DNA of 7,784 nucleotides from Syntrophomonadaceae bacterium (GTDB lineage Bacteria; Bacillota; Dethiobacteria; DTU022). The stretch's first letter is position 1. Each line of letters starts with the position of its first letter. Made by a program: the position numbers and the translations under genes. The stretch spans positions 1-7,784 of the forward strand of contig PWSG01000132.1 in NCBI GenBank assembly GCA_003564055.1, in the 5' to 3' direction. The notes below the pieces were generated by a model, which did not search any database, was not told the origin of the DNA, and worked only from the letters and a program-made list of their open reading frames with translations. Of the stretch, positions 1 to 6,313 are shown one piece after another.

Positions 1-1
1 A

Positions 2-1492
2 ACCGCTCCTCCCGAGCATCCCCTGGTCCGCGATGGGCTCTATAAAGAAAACCACATCATAGAGCTTGAAAACGGCCTCAAGGTGGGTTTTTTCGGGTTG
101 ATCGGCAAAGACGCTGTTTCTGTAACTGCTCCGCATGATCCGGTTGAGTTTACCGACCAGCACGAAGCGGCACGTGAAATGGTTGATCAGCTTAAGCAGC
201 AGGGCGCCCAGATGATCGTGGCTCTTACCCATTCCGGGGTTGACGAAGATCGGGACCTGGCAAAAGATGTTCCCGGTATTGATGTTATTGTCGGCGGACA
301 CTGTCATACCGCTCTCTATGAACCGGTTTTTGAAAACGGTACTGTTATCGTCCAGGCCGGTTATCTGCTTAGATACCTTGGGCAGCTTGAGTTGGCCTTT
401 AATCCTGCAACGGGAGAGGTTCGTGTCCGCAACGACGAAAATAATGAACCATATCTTCTTCCCCTTGATTACACTTACCCTCTCCATCCGGACGTTGATT
501 CTCTAATTGATCAATATACTGCTGAACTAAATACGCTGATTGGCGAAAAAACAGGTGGACTTTTCCAGCATGTTCTCGATACGGTGGCAATCTCAGATTT
601 TGAAATTCCCAATTATCCACCCCAGCAGGAATCACCTTTCGGCAACTTTGTAACTGATGCCATGCGCCTGGTTAGCTCGGATAAAATGGACCACAGGGCT
701 GATTTTGCAGTACAGGCTAATGGTACTATCAGGGGCAGTGTAGAGCCGGGCACGATGCCTCATTCCCTGGGCAAAATATCAGTTTACGATTTAGCTGAAC
801 TAATTGGCCTTGGTATTGGTCCGGACGGTTCTGCGGGATATCCGATCGTCGCCGTTTACTTGACCGGGGAAGAAATATACCGGTTTATGGAAGTAGCTGC
901 CCTTTTCTCCGAGATGATGACCGATACTTACTTCCTGCAGTTTTCCGGTTTGCGTTATGAGTATAATCCACAGAATGCGGTTCTTTTCACAATACCTTTT
1001 ATTGATCAACCCATTCCTACTACCCGGGCGGTTACCAGCGTGGAGCGTTATGTTGGTGAAGGCAGGCAGTGTGATGATGATGATCTCTATGTTCCTGTTA
1101 AAAGAGGCGATGATGAACTTTACTGCCTGATCACCGATTCTTATCATGTTTCATTTTTGCCGATGATTGGCGAACTTTTACCCCAGCTGGAAATTGTTTT
1201 AAAAGATCGGGATGGTAATCCTGTTGATGTAGATGAAGTCGATAAATTAATTGTTCGTGTAAATGATCAAGAGGTGAAGGTCTGGGCAACTGTCTTAGAA
1301 TATGCCACCAGCCAGCCAGCAGGAGATTCCGGTTTTCCAGAGGTGGAAGCCTATTATGCTGCCACCGCAGGAAGAATTAATACGACCTGGACTATACCGC
1401 TTATAACCTGGCCGATCCTGATCCTTGTTGTCCTGATAGCTTTAATTATATTCCTGGTCAGGCGGAGAAAAATGCGCAGAAAAGCAGGATAA
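2..1492 (+). CDS. 5'-nucleotidase / UDP-sugar hydrolase family metallophosphatase, C-terminally membrane-anchored (5' partial)
   Basis: Reading frame is open to the left edge, so the true start lies outside; the GTG at 83 is internal, because the sequence before it (NGLKVGFFGLIGKDA) is already typical of the domain. The N-terminal calcineurin-like metallophosphatase domain is cut off: its last motifs are visible, LTHSG (about 222-236) and GGHCHT (293-310), whose histidines bind the dinuclear metal centre. From about 600 a 5'-nucleotidase C-terminal domain follows, with SPFGNFVTDAMR and QANGTIRG, which normally form the nucleotide-binding half. The end of the protein is a hydrophobic segment (about 1403-1459) followed by RRRKMRRK, so the enzyme should sit outside the cell with a C-terminal membrane anchor and basic cytoplasmic tail. 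Family members release phosphate from nucleotides or UDP-sugars; the exact substrate cannot be read here. Two cysteines in the C-terminal domain could form a disulfide. Family assignment is secure, substrate is not. Confidence 0.9.
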   Translation, partial: TAPPEHPLVRDGLYKENHIIELENGLKVGFFGLIGKDAVSVTAPHDPVEFTDQHEAAREMVDQLKQQGAQMIVALTHSGVDEDRDLAKDVPGIDVIVGGHCHTALYEPVFENGTVIVQAGYLLRYLGQLELAFNPATGEVRVRNDENNEPYLLPLDYTYPLHPDVDSLIDQYTAELNTLIGEKTGGLFQHVLDTVAISDFEIPNYPPQQESPFGNFVTDAMRLVSSDKMDHRADFAVQANGTIRGSVEPGTMPHSLGKISVYDLAELIGLGIGPDGSAGYPIVAVYLTGEEIYRFMEVAALFSEMMTDTYFLQFSGLRYEYNPQNAVLFTIPFIDQPIPTTRAVTSVERYVGEGRQCDDDDLYVPVKRGDDELYCLITDSYHVSFLPMIGELLPQLEIVLKDRDGNPVDVDEVDKLIVRVNDQEVKVWATVLEYATSQPAGDSGFPEVEAYYAATAGRINTTWTIPLITWPILILVVLIALIIFLVRRRKMRRKAG

Positions 1493-1522
1493 TTTTTTCA
1501 TAAGCCTGTAATCCTGCTTTTT
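1480..1522 (+). terminator. Intrinsic terminator overlapping the nucleotidase stop codon
   Basis: AAAAGCAGGAT (1480-1490) is perfectly complementary to ATCCTGCTTTT (1511-1521), giving an 11-bp stem with a 20-nt loop and a T run at 1518-1522. The left arm covers the last codons and the T of the stop codon. The A-rich left flank and T-rich right flank mean it could also act on the opposite strand. The loop is longer than ideal, hence moderate confidence. Confidence 0.6.
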
Positions 1523-1523
1523 A

Positions 1524-1552
1524 TAGACACAATAGCAAACTTATGCTAACTT
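1524..1552 (+). promoter_or_regulatory. Candidate sigma-A promoter for the aminotransferase-nif3 unit
   Basis: TAGACA (1524-1529) resembles a -35 box (5 of 6). After 17 nt comes TAACTT (1547-1552), a weak -10, preceded by TG at 1544-1545 as in extended -10 promoters. It lies just after the upstream terminator and about 34 nt before the gene start. Prediction by eye only. Confidence 0.35.
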
Positions 1553-1585
1553 AAAGCTTACAAAAAAATGTGGAGTTGATGAAAT

Positions 1586-2452
1586 ATGCAAAACATCGCC
1601 TGGATAGACGGGACCTATCGCGATCTATCTAAAGCAAAAGTATCTATCGAAGACCGCGGCTACTTACTAGGTGACGGGGTCTATGAAGTGATCAGGGTTT
1701 ACAATAGCAGGCCATTTTACCTTGATGCCCATTTGCAAAGATTTCTTAGAAGCGCCGAAGCGATAAGGCTTGATCTGCCTTACCCAGTTGATCGGATCAC
1801 CGAAACAGTTTCGGAGCTGATTGAAAAAAGCGGATACTCAGAGGGGTATATTTATATGCAGTTAACCAGGGGAAGTGCTAAGCGGGATCATCTATTTCCC
1901 GACGATGCCGTTCCGACCATGGTTATGTATGTGCGGGAACTTAAGCCTGTTCCTGAAATTGACGCTGTTGAACCGCAGGAGGGCATAACCCTGCCCGATG
2001 AACGCTGGTTAAACTGTCATATTAAAACTACCAACCTGCTGCCGAACCTTTTAGCCAGGCAGAAAGCTTCAGAAGCGGGAGCCGTTGAAGCTATCTTATA
2101 CCGCCAGGACGGCACCGTAACAGAAGGAACTCGTTCCAATGTTTTTGCTGTTATTGACGGCAAGGTAAGAACCCATCCCGCAACCAACCTGATTCTGGCC
2201 GGAATTACAAGGGGAATTGTTATTGATATCATTCAGGAGCTATCAATACCCTTTTTAGAAAAGCCCTTCAACCTGCAGGAGCTGGAAACAGCTGAAGAAG
2301 TATGGGTTACTTCTACAACGATGGAAGTTAACCCTATAAAGGCGATTGACAGCAGGCTGCTTAAATCTCCCGTTCCCGGGCCTATCTGTAAACAATTAAT
2401 GGAAGCATTTCACAACAAGATAGCGGCAAACTGTTTAGAGGATGTGAAATAA
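1586..2452 (+). CDS. dat: D-amino-acid aminotransferase (PLP fold type IV)
   Basis: Cytoplasmic PLP enzyme that transfers an amino group between D-amino acids and 2-oxo acids, typically making D-glutamate from D-alanine for peptidoglycan. The 288-residue length matches the Bacillus enzyme (about 282). Near-identical landmarks: EDRGYLLGDGVYEV (Y33), RGSAKRDH (R100 and H102, matching the carboxylate-binding R98/H100 pair of Bacillus Dat), CHIKTTNLL with the Schiff-base lysine K147, the PLP-contacting glutamate E180 in TVTEG, and VTSTTMEVNP near the end. The RxH pair and the TST-T-E segment favour Dat over the related branched-chain aminotransferase or aminodeoxychorismate lyase. ATG at 1586 has GGAG at 1572-1575, 10 nt upstream; an in-frame ATG at 1568 is followed by a stop. 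It is the first gene of a two-gene unit with the Nif3 protein, which begins directly after its stop codon. Confidence 0.92.
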   Translation: MQNIAWIDGTYRDLSKAKVSIEDRGYLLGDGVYEVIRVYNSRPFYLDAHLQRFLRSAEAIRLDLPYPVDRITETVSELIEKSGYSEGYIYMQLTRGSAKRDHLFPDDAVPTMVMYVRELKPVPEIDAVEPQEGITLPDERWLNCHIKTTNLLPNLLARQKASEAGAVEAILYRQDGTVTEGTRSNVFAVIDGKVRTHPATNLILAGITRGIVIDIIQELSIPFLEKPFNLQELETAEEVWVTSTTMEVNPIKAIDSRLLKSPVPGPICKQLMEAFHNKIAANCLEDVK

Positions 2453-2455
2453 TTG
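2437..2455 (+). promoter_or_regulatory. Ribosome binding site and TTG start of nif3, inside the end of dat
   Basis: AGAGGA (2437-2442) lies within the last codons of dat, 10 nt before TTG at 2453. The dat stop TAA (2450-2452) abuts the TTG. A GTG at 2444 in the same frame runs straight into that TAA, so TTG is the only workable start near the family's usual N-terminus. Arrangement suggests translational coupling. Confidence 0.6.
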
Positions 2456-3571
2456 CCGGTTGCTGTTAAAAAAGTTGCTTCTATCCTGGAAGAGCTGGCT
2501 CCTGTGTCAGCTGCCCTGCCCGGTGATTCGGTTGGACTGCAGCTTGGGAATCCCGATGCAGAAGTTGCAAAAATACTTGTTGCTCTTGACCCGGATCAGG
2601 CGGCGGTTGAAGAAGCGATTTCCATCGGGGCGGCTTTACTGGTTACTCATCATCCTTTTTTTTACCACAAGCTCTCTTCAATCAATGAAAGTTTTCCTGA
2701 AGGAGCCCTGGTTGCGAAGGCAATCAGGAATAAATTAAATATTTACAGTGCACACACTAATTATGATATTGTCCCGCAAGGGGTTACTTTTCAACTGGCA
2801 AAAACCCTTCGTCTTCCTGTCGAAAATGCAGAGGTTTTAGAGGTGATTGACCACGACCGCCTGCTTAAACTTGTTTTTTTTGTGCCCGTCGGTCACGAGG
2901 ATGATGTCCGTGAAGCTATATCTGCAGCAGGGGCAGGCCATATAGGCAGCTACAGTCACTGTACTTTTCAAATCAGGGGCACGGGTACTTTTATGCCCGG
3001 TGAAAAAACTGATCCCTATATTGGAGAAAGGGGTCAGCTTGAAAAAGTTGATGAACTGCGCCTGGAGACAGTTATACCGGTATCCAGGCGATCTGAGATT
3101 ATTGAAAAACTGACCAATGCTCATCCTTACGAGGAAGTTGCCTATGATCTTTATCCGCTTGATCTTGAAAGTAAGGCTTACGGCCTGGGGCTTGTTCTTG
3201 AGACCGATGAGCCGTTTTCCATGCAGCAGCTCCTTCAATTATGCCGTGATCGGTTAGATCTCAATATCCTGCGCCACTGGCCGGCAGGCAAAAACTTGTT
3301 TAAACGGATTGCTTTATGTGGAGGCAGTGGCGGCTCTTTAATTGGGCATGCTTTTCAAAAAAAAGCCGATATACTTATTTCTGGAGATTTTCGTTATCAC
3401 GACCTTAAGCAGGCTGAAGGGCTGGGGTTGGCGTTAATCGATGCCGGGCATGATGCCACTGAAAGGCCGGGTGTTGTTTATCTCAGGCAGTACCTGGAAA
3501 AGAAATTAACTGCCGATGGGCTTGAAGCCGAGGTTTGTCTGCAAACATCGGTAGGAGCAAAATGGATATAG
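2453..3571 (+). CDS. Nif3-like dinuclear metal centre protein (YqfO type, DUF34)
   Basis: Member of the widespread Nif3/DUF34 family (often annotated GTP cyclohydrolase I type 2 homolog), which forms hexameric rings around dinuclear metal sites; its cellular function is still unsettled. At 372 residues this is the long form, close to Bacillus YqfO (about 373), in which a PII/CutA-like domain (here roughly residues 135-235, with NAHPYEEVAYDLYP near its end) is inserted between the two Nif3 halves. Metal ligands expected for the family are all present: H66/H67 in VTHHPFF, D105 in SAHTNYD, and H333 and E337 in DAGHDATE. ILISGDFRYHD is also typical. One small deviation: the usual WDNVGL segment reads GDSVGL. 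Starts with TTG directly after the dat stop and is followed by a strong terminator, so it is the last gene of the unit. Short forms of the family lack the insert. Confidence 0.93.
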   Translation: MPVAVKKVASILEELAPVSAALPGDSVGLQLGNPDAEVAKILVALDPDQAAVEEAISIGAALLVTHHPFFYHKLSSINESFPEGALVAKAIRNKLNIYSAHTNYDIVPQGVTFQLAKTLRLPVENAEVLEVIDHDRLLKLVFFVPVGHEDDVREAISAAGAGHIGSYSHCTFQIRGTGTFMPGEKTDPYIGERGQLEKVDELRLETVIPVSRRSEIIEKLTNAHPYEEVAYDLYPLDLESKAYGLGLVLETDEPFSMQQLLQLCRDRLDLNILRHWPAGKNLFKRIALCGGSGGSLIGHAFQKKADILISGDFRYHDLKQAEGLGLALIDAGHDATERPGVVYLRQYLEKKLTADGLEAEVCLQTSVGAKWI

Positions 3572-3576
3572 TCCCC

Positions 3577-3605
3577 AAGGGTAGGTGAAAACCTACCCTT
3601 TTTTT
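3577..3605 (+). terminator. Strong intrinsic terminator after nif3
   Basis: AAGGGTAGGT (3577-3586) pairs perfectly with ACCTACCCTT (3591-3600) around a GAAA tetraloop, followed immediately by further T residues to 3605. Begins 5 nt after the nif3 stop. Textbook rho-independent terminator. Confidence 0.93.
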
Positions 3606-3692
3606 ATGGTTTCTCATGCCCTTTTTGCCTGGAGACCCGGTTCTATATTGATCACGGATATGAAGAATATATGTGGCAGGGGATTTAAAAGG

Positions 3693-3719
3693 TTGCTTTG
3701 ATAAAAAATTAATTATAAA
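3693..3719 (+). promoter_or_regulatory. Weak candidate promoter for the zinc-ribbon gene
   Basis: The 135-nt stretch 3606-3740 has no ORF or RNA gene I recognise. The best promoter-like signal is TTGCTT (3693-3698) and TATAAA (3714-3719), but the 15-nt spacing is short and transcription would start almost on the ribosome binding site AAAGGA (3726-3731). Since a strong terminator precedes the region, some promoter must lie here, but its position is uncertain. Confidence 0.22.
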
Positions 3720-3740
3720 CGGACGAAAGGATGTTTACAG

Positions 3741-4457
3741 GTGCAGCTTAAATTGTTATGGGATTTACAGGAAATTGATCTGGCCATCAGAGAGTTAGAG
3801 CAAAAAATTGAGGAGGCGCCGGCCCTGAGCGGGGTTAAAGAAGCATCTGAAGATTATGAAAGACTGGAAAAAGAGATTTCCGAAAAAGGAAGCTTGCTTA
3901 AAGATAAACGCAAGATTTTAAAAAACCTTGAGATGCGTGATCAAAAAATTGTTGAAGACAGGAAAACCTTAAGCGATAACATGTACGACGGCACGGTGAC
4001 AAGCATCAAAGAGCTGGAGCAGATGCAGCGTAAAATGGAACTGCTGGCTGAAGACAAACAAAAAAATGAAGATGAAATTTTATTGCTTATGGAGTTTGTA
4101 GAAGAACAGGAAAGCCTGCTTGAATATAAAACAAAGGAGTTGGAAAAGTGCAAGCAGGAATTACAAAAAAAAGAAACAGCCCTGGAAGAGGATCTGGATC
4201 GGTTTAGACGTGATTTAGTAAACCTGCAGGAAAGCCGCGCTGGACTTGCAGAAAAAATTGAAGCGAAATACATCAACAAATACAATATGCTTGCTGAAAA
4301 GCACCAGGGAGAAGCCCTGGCCAGGGTAGGTAGCAATGATATTTGCGGTGGTTGCCGGGTTTTTATTTCTTCTGCGCTCCGAGGTCATCTTTACAATCCG
4401 GAGGCTATAGTGTATTGTGAAAACTGTGGACGTTTGCTGGTCAGGCTTGACAGTTAA
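3741..4457 (+). CDS. Coiled-coil protein with C-terminal C4 zinc ribbon (CT398-like)
   Basis: The 238 residues divide into a long charged coiled-coil region (about residues 10-185, heptad-like runs such as LEKEISEKGSLLKDKRKILK) and a C-terminal zinc ribbon with two CxxC pairs (C202/C205 and C226/C229; ICGGC and YCENC). This is the architecture of the C4-type zinc-ribbon family (PF02591) with an N-terminal helical hairpin, as in chlamydial CT398 and Helicobacter HP0958. Those proteins are linked to sigma-54 binding or flagellar secretion, but most Bacillota members have no established role. No signal peptide; cytoplasmic. Genes of this family often lie next to nif3, as here, although a terminator separates the two. 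GTG start at 3741 with AAAGGA at 3726-3731, 9 nt away, fits the family N-terminus (LWDLQEIDLAIRELE). The function is left open. Confidence 0.85.
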   Translation: MQLKLLWDLQEIDLAIRELEQKIEEAPALSGVKEASEDYERLEKEISEKGSLLKDKRKILKNLEMRDQKIVEDRKTLSDNMYDGTVTSIKELEQMQRKMELLAEDKQKNEDEILLLMEFVEEQESLLEYKTKELEKCKQELQKKETALEEDLDRFRRDLVNLQESRAGLAEKIEAKYINKYNMLAEKHQGEALARVGSNDICGGCRVFISSALRGHLYNPEAIVYCENCGRLLVRLDS

Positions 4458-4461
4458 GTGC

Positions 4462-4482
4462 AGCCGGGCAGCCTGGTTTGTC
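4462..4482 (+). terminator. Possible weak terminator after the zinc-ribbon gene
   Basis: A short stem AGCCGGG (4462-4468), loop CAG, CCTGGTT (4472-4478), containing G-T wobbles, is followed by only a broken T stretch (TTTGTC). It may slow or end transcription from the upstream gene, but it is far weaker than the other terminators in this window. Confidence 0.22.
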
Positions 4483-4523
4483 AAAATTGACAAATAAGAT
4501 TTCTTATAGCAGCATGACCTGCT
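4477..4523 (+). repeat. Three consecutive inverted repeats, possible operator region
   Basis: Within the 148-nt spacer 4458-4605: TTTGTCAA (4477-4484) AA TTGACAAA (4487-4494) is a perfect 18-nt palindrome; ATAAGA (4494-4499) TT TCTTAT (4502-4507) is a second perfect one; AGCAG (4508-4512) and CTGCT (4519-4523) form a third, 5-bp, dyad. They lie end to end with no gap. The first contains TTGACA (4487-4492), a consensus -35 box, but no good -10 box lies 16-18 nt downstream. A short two-fold symmetric site with a 2-nt centre resembles a regulator binding site; no regulator is identified. Confidence 0.5.
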
Positions 4524-4593
4524 GTTACAAAAATGCGAAACAGGTTAAAGCCAGGCGAGCAATAATAGACTAAGCATAATAATTAACAGACCC

Positions 4594-4608
4594 GGAGGGA
4601 TTATTTTG
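4594..4608 (+). promoter_or_regulatory. Strong ribosome binding site fixing a TTG start
   Basis: GGAGGGA (4594-4600) is a near-perfect anti-16S match ending 5 nt before TTG at 4606. It decides the start of the following gene, which has no ATG at its N-terminus. Confidence 0.8.
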
Positions 4609-5415
4609 GCAAGAAAAAAAGAAGGACCCAAAAACTTAAAAAACCAGAGATGGGCAGGAATCGTTGCCGCTATTCTGGCATTGGGAATGGTTGTATCGCT
4701 GGTAGGGGCTTATATTGGGCAGGCTGTCGGAGGCGGCAGGGCTCCCTTAACCGATCAGCAGGCAGAACCTGAACCTGAAGATTATCTGAATTATTATGAA
4801 GGCGAGGTAGAGCGTCTCGAAGAACAGATTCAGGATGGTGAAATAAGCGAGGCATTGCTGCTTGAGCTGGCTGAAAACTATCGCTATTTAACCATAGTTC
4901 AACAGGTGTTCTTTGATGATCAAGAGGCCGTGGAAGAATATGAGGAGAAGCTGGTTAATGTTTTTTCTTCCCTTGTTGACATGGAGCCTTCAAACCCCAC
5001 TTACCGCCTTGAATTAATAAATCTTTATATTGAGCATGATGAAAACGATGAGCTAATTGATGCCGAGATAGAGGCGGCGCAGAAACTGCTTCGCGACAAT
5101 CCTGATCCGATGATTCATCTTTCCCTGGTTCAACTTCTCGCAACAGCAGGCAAAATGGAAGTAATGGATGAAGAAGCTTCGTGGCTTCAGGATTATCTTG
5201 ATGAAAAAATTAGTTCAGGAATGGCAGATAATGAAGAGCGTTTCTATTATGCGGTCTTGCTTGGCCAACACAGAGGCGAGCCAGACTCTGCCAAAGATAT
5301 ACTGGAAGAAATAGTGGAGCAGGAAAGTGAAGAGAGCGCCATTTATCAGAATGCCTTGACTTACCTCGAGTATTTCCGTTCCCTAAGTGATGAACAGGAA
5401 ATTGTATTCGAGTAA
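4606..5415 (+). CDS. Membrane-anchored acidic helical-repeat (TPR-like) protein, function unknown
   Basis: I do not recognise a named family. The 269-residue protein starts with a short basic segment (ARKKEGPKNLKNQR), then one hydrophobic helix (about residues 17-38, WAGIVAAILALGMVVSLVGAY) with no cysteine for lipid attachment, so it is likely a single-pass protein with the remainder outside the membrane. After a linker rich in P and E (PLTDQQAEPEPEDY) the rest is helical and very acidic. Segments around residues 84-125, 128-163, 165-200 and 209-245 look like degenerate tetratricopeptide helix pairs (for example NPTYRLELINLYIEH and DPMIHLSLVQLLATAGK). Such repeats usually bind other proteins. 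It lies 26 nt upstream of tatC with no terminator between, so the two are probably co-transcribed; a role in Tat export or quality control is only inference. TTG start set by a strong GGAGGG. Existence of the gene is well supported. Confidence 0.8.
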   Translation: MARKKEGPKNLKNQRWAGIVAAILALGMVVSLVGAYIGQAVGGGRAPLTDQQAEPEPEDYLNYYEGEVERLEEQIQDGEISEALLLELAENYRYLTIVQQVFFDDQEAVEEYEEKLVNVFSSLVDMEPSNPTYRLELINLYIEHDENDELIDAEIEAAQKLLRDNPDPMIHLSLVQLLATAGKMEVMDEEASWLQDYLDEKISSGMADNEERFYYAVLLGQHRGEPDSAKDILEEIVEQESEESAIYQNALTYLEYFRSLSDEQEIVFE

Positions 5416-5421
5416 AAGCCA

Positions 5422-5444
5422 GGGAGGCCCCAGCTAAACATATG
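5422..5444 (+). promoter_or_regulatory. tatC ribosome binding site with unusually long spacer
   Basis: GGGAGG (5422-5427) is 14 nt from ATG at 5442, longer than the usual 5-10. No in-frame start lies closer, and the encoded N-terminus fits TatC well, so the ATG is kept. Confidence 0.5.
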
Positions 5445-6212
5445 GAAAAACGAGATATACTTCTCATTTTTGAAGAACTGCGTAACCGGCTGATTATAAT
5501 AGCCGTTACTGTTTTTGTATTTGCAGTTGTCAGTTTTGCCTTCGCCGATCTAATCAGGCAGGCTTTACTTTTACCTGCCAACCTGGCTTATGAAGGTCTT
5601 GACTCTGTAGGGGTTGATTTGCAGCTGATTTTTTTAACCCCTTCTGAAGCACTTCTGGCTAACCTGCGTCTTGCTTTCATTACCAGTGCCGCAGTCACTT
5701 TACCCATAATTCTTTACCAGCTGCTTGCTATTGCCATGAAAGTGGTGGGAAGAGATAAAAAAGCAGCTGTTATATTGACGCTTGTAATGTATGTATTGTT
5801 CGGGCTGGGGGCGTCATTTGCATATTTTGTTGTTTTGCCTTTTGCCCTGAACTTTTTTATTGGTTTTTCAGGAGCCGACCTTGTTCCTACTTTTAGCATT
5901 GCCCGATACTTAACTTTTACAACTTCATTTATATTTTCTTTTGGCCTGGTTTTCCAGCTCCCGGTTCTATTTTGGTTCCTGGGCAGCATAGGGCTTATTG
6001 GCACAACTTTTTTAAGGCGCAATCGAAAATTTGCCCTGCTGATCGTAATTATTTTCGCTTCGATTTTAACGCCACCAGATATTTTTTCCCAGGTTTTGAT
6101 GGCCATTCCTTTAATGCTGCTCTATGAGCTGGGTATATTTATGGTTTACCTGGCTTCTCGCAACAAGAAAGAAGATGATGAAGGTGAAACTCCGGATATA
6201 TCGGCGGGCTAA
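5442..6212 (+). CDS. tatC: Sec-independent (twin-arginine) translocase subunit TatC, divergent
   Basis: Six-helix membrane protein that, with TatA/TatB-type partners, exports folded proteins carrying twin-arginine signals. Length 256 is normal for TatC. Landmarks: N-terminal IFEELRNRLI (E12 matches E. coli E15), P45 before the first periplasmic loop, the TPSEA segment, LPIILYQLLA leading into the first cytoplasmic loop, ASFAYFVVLPFAL, and LTPPDIFSQVLMAIPLMLLYELG. Hydrophobic segments lie at about 17-36, 73-97, 109-136, 157-185, 197-212 and 214-237; the acidic tail is cytoplasmic. Deviations: the usual FxxPGLxxxE stretch after YQ(x)xAF is replaced by AIAMKVVGRDKK (98-107 region), losing phenylalanine, proline and the glutamate equivalent to E103, and FE(L/V)P has become FQLP (Q172). 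No tatA lies in the window. Probably co-transcribed with the upstream acidic protein, 26 nt away, and followed by a terminator. Family assignment is firm; full activity is not assured. Confidence 0.92.
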   Translation: MEKRDILLIFEELRNRLIIIAVTVFVFAVVSFAFADLIRQALLLPANLAYEGLDSVGVDLQLIFLTPSEALLANLRLAFITSAAVTLPIILYQLLAIAMKVVGRDKKAAVILTLVMYVLFGLGASFAYFVVLPFALNFFIGFSGADLVPTFSIARYLTFTTSFIFSFGLVFQLPVLFWFLGSIGLIGTTFLRRNRKFALLIVIIFASILTPPDIFSQVLMAIPLMLLYELGIFMVYLASRNKKEDDEGETPDISAG

Positions 6213-6244
6213 ATGCCTTTAGAAATAAGATGGCATTGTTTTTT
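6212..6244 (+). terminator. Intrinsic terminator after tatC
   Basis: AATGCC (6212-6217) pairs with GGCATT (6232-6237); inside, TTTA (6218-6221) and TAAG (6226-6229) continue the stem around a GAAA loop with a 2-nt bulge. TTTTTT follows at 6239-6244. It overlaps the last base of the tatC stop codon. Confidence 0.82.
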
Positions 6245-6293
6245 CACCTGCGCTATATGGAACCAGGTCACAAAGCGATCTGGCCCATAGTCA

Positions 6294-6299
6294 TATAAT
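6294..6299 (+). promoter_or_regulatory. Consensus -10 box upstream of the MORN gene
   Basis: TATAAT (6294-6299) matches the sigma-A -10 exactly and lies between the tatC terminator and the MORN gene. No good -35 is seen 16-18 nt upstream. If used, transcripts begin near 6306, only about 8 nt before ATG 6314 but about 44 nt before TTG 6350, which bears on the choice of start. Confidence 0.4.
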
Positions 6300-6313
6300 T
6301 ACATTTTAAATTT

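Noticed and set aside
83..85. GTG at 83 as the start of the nucleotidase
   Set aside because: The frame is open to the edge and the residues before it continue the domain; the catalytic N-terminal part is missing, so the gene begins outside the window.
240..635. Small ORFs on both strands within the nucleotidase gene
   Set aside because: They overlap a well-supported domain frame and carry no ribosome binding site or recognisable product.
3941..4336. Serine-rich minus-strand ORF opposite the coiled-coil gene
   Set aside because: Complement of a Lys/Glu-rich coiled coil gives Ser/Phe/Leu-rich shadows; no start signals, no motifs.
4487..4515. TTGACA (4487-4492) as the -35 of a promoter for the acidic protein gene
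   Set aside because: No acceptable -10 box lies 16-18 nt downstream; TTATAG at 4504-4509 is only 11 nt away.
4458..4605. A small structured RNA gene such as RNase P RNA in the spacer after the zinc-ribbon gene
   Set aside because: The spacer is only 148 nt, too short for rnpB, and none of its conserved elements are visible; the short dyads are better described as inverted repeats.
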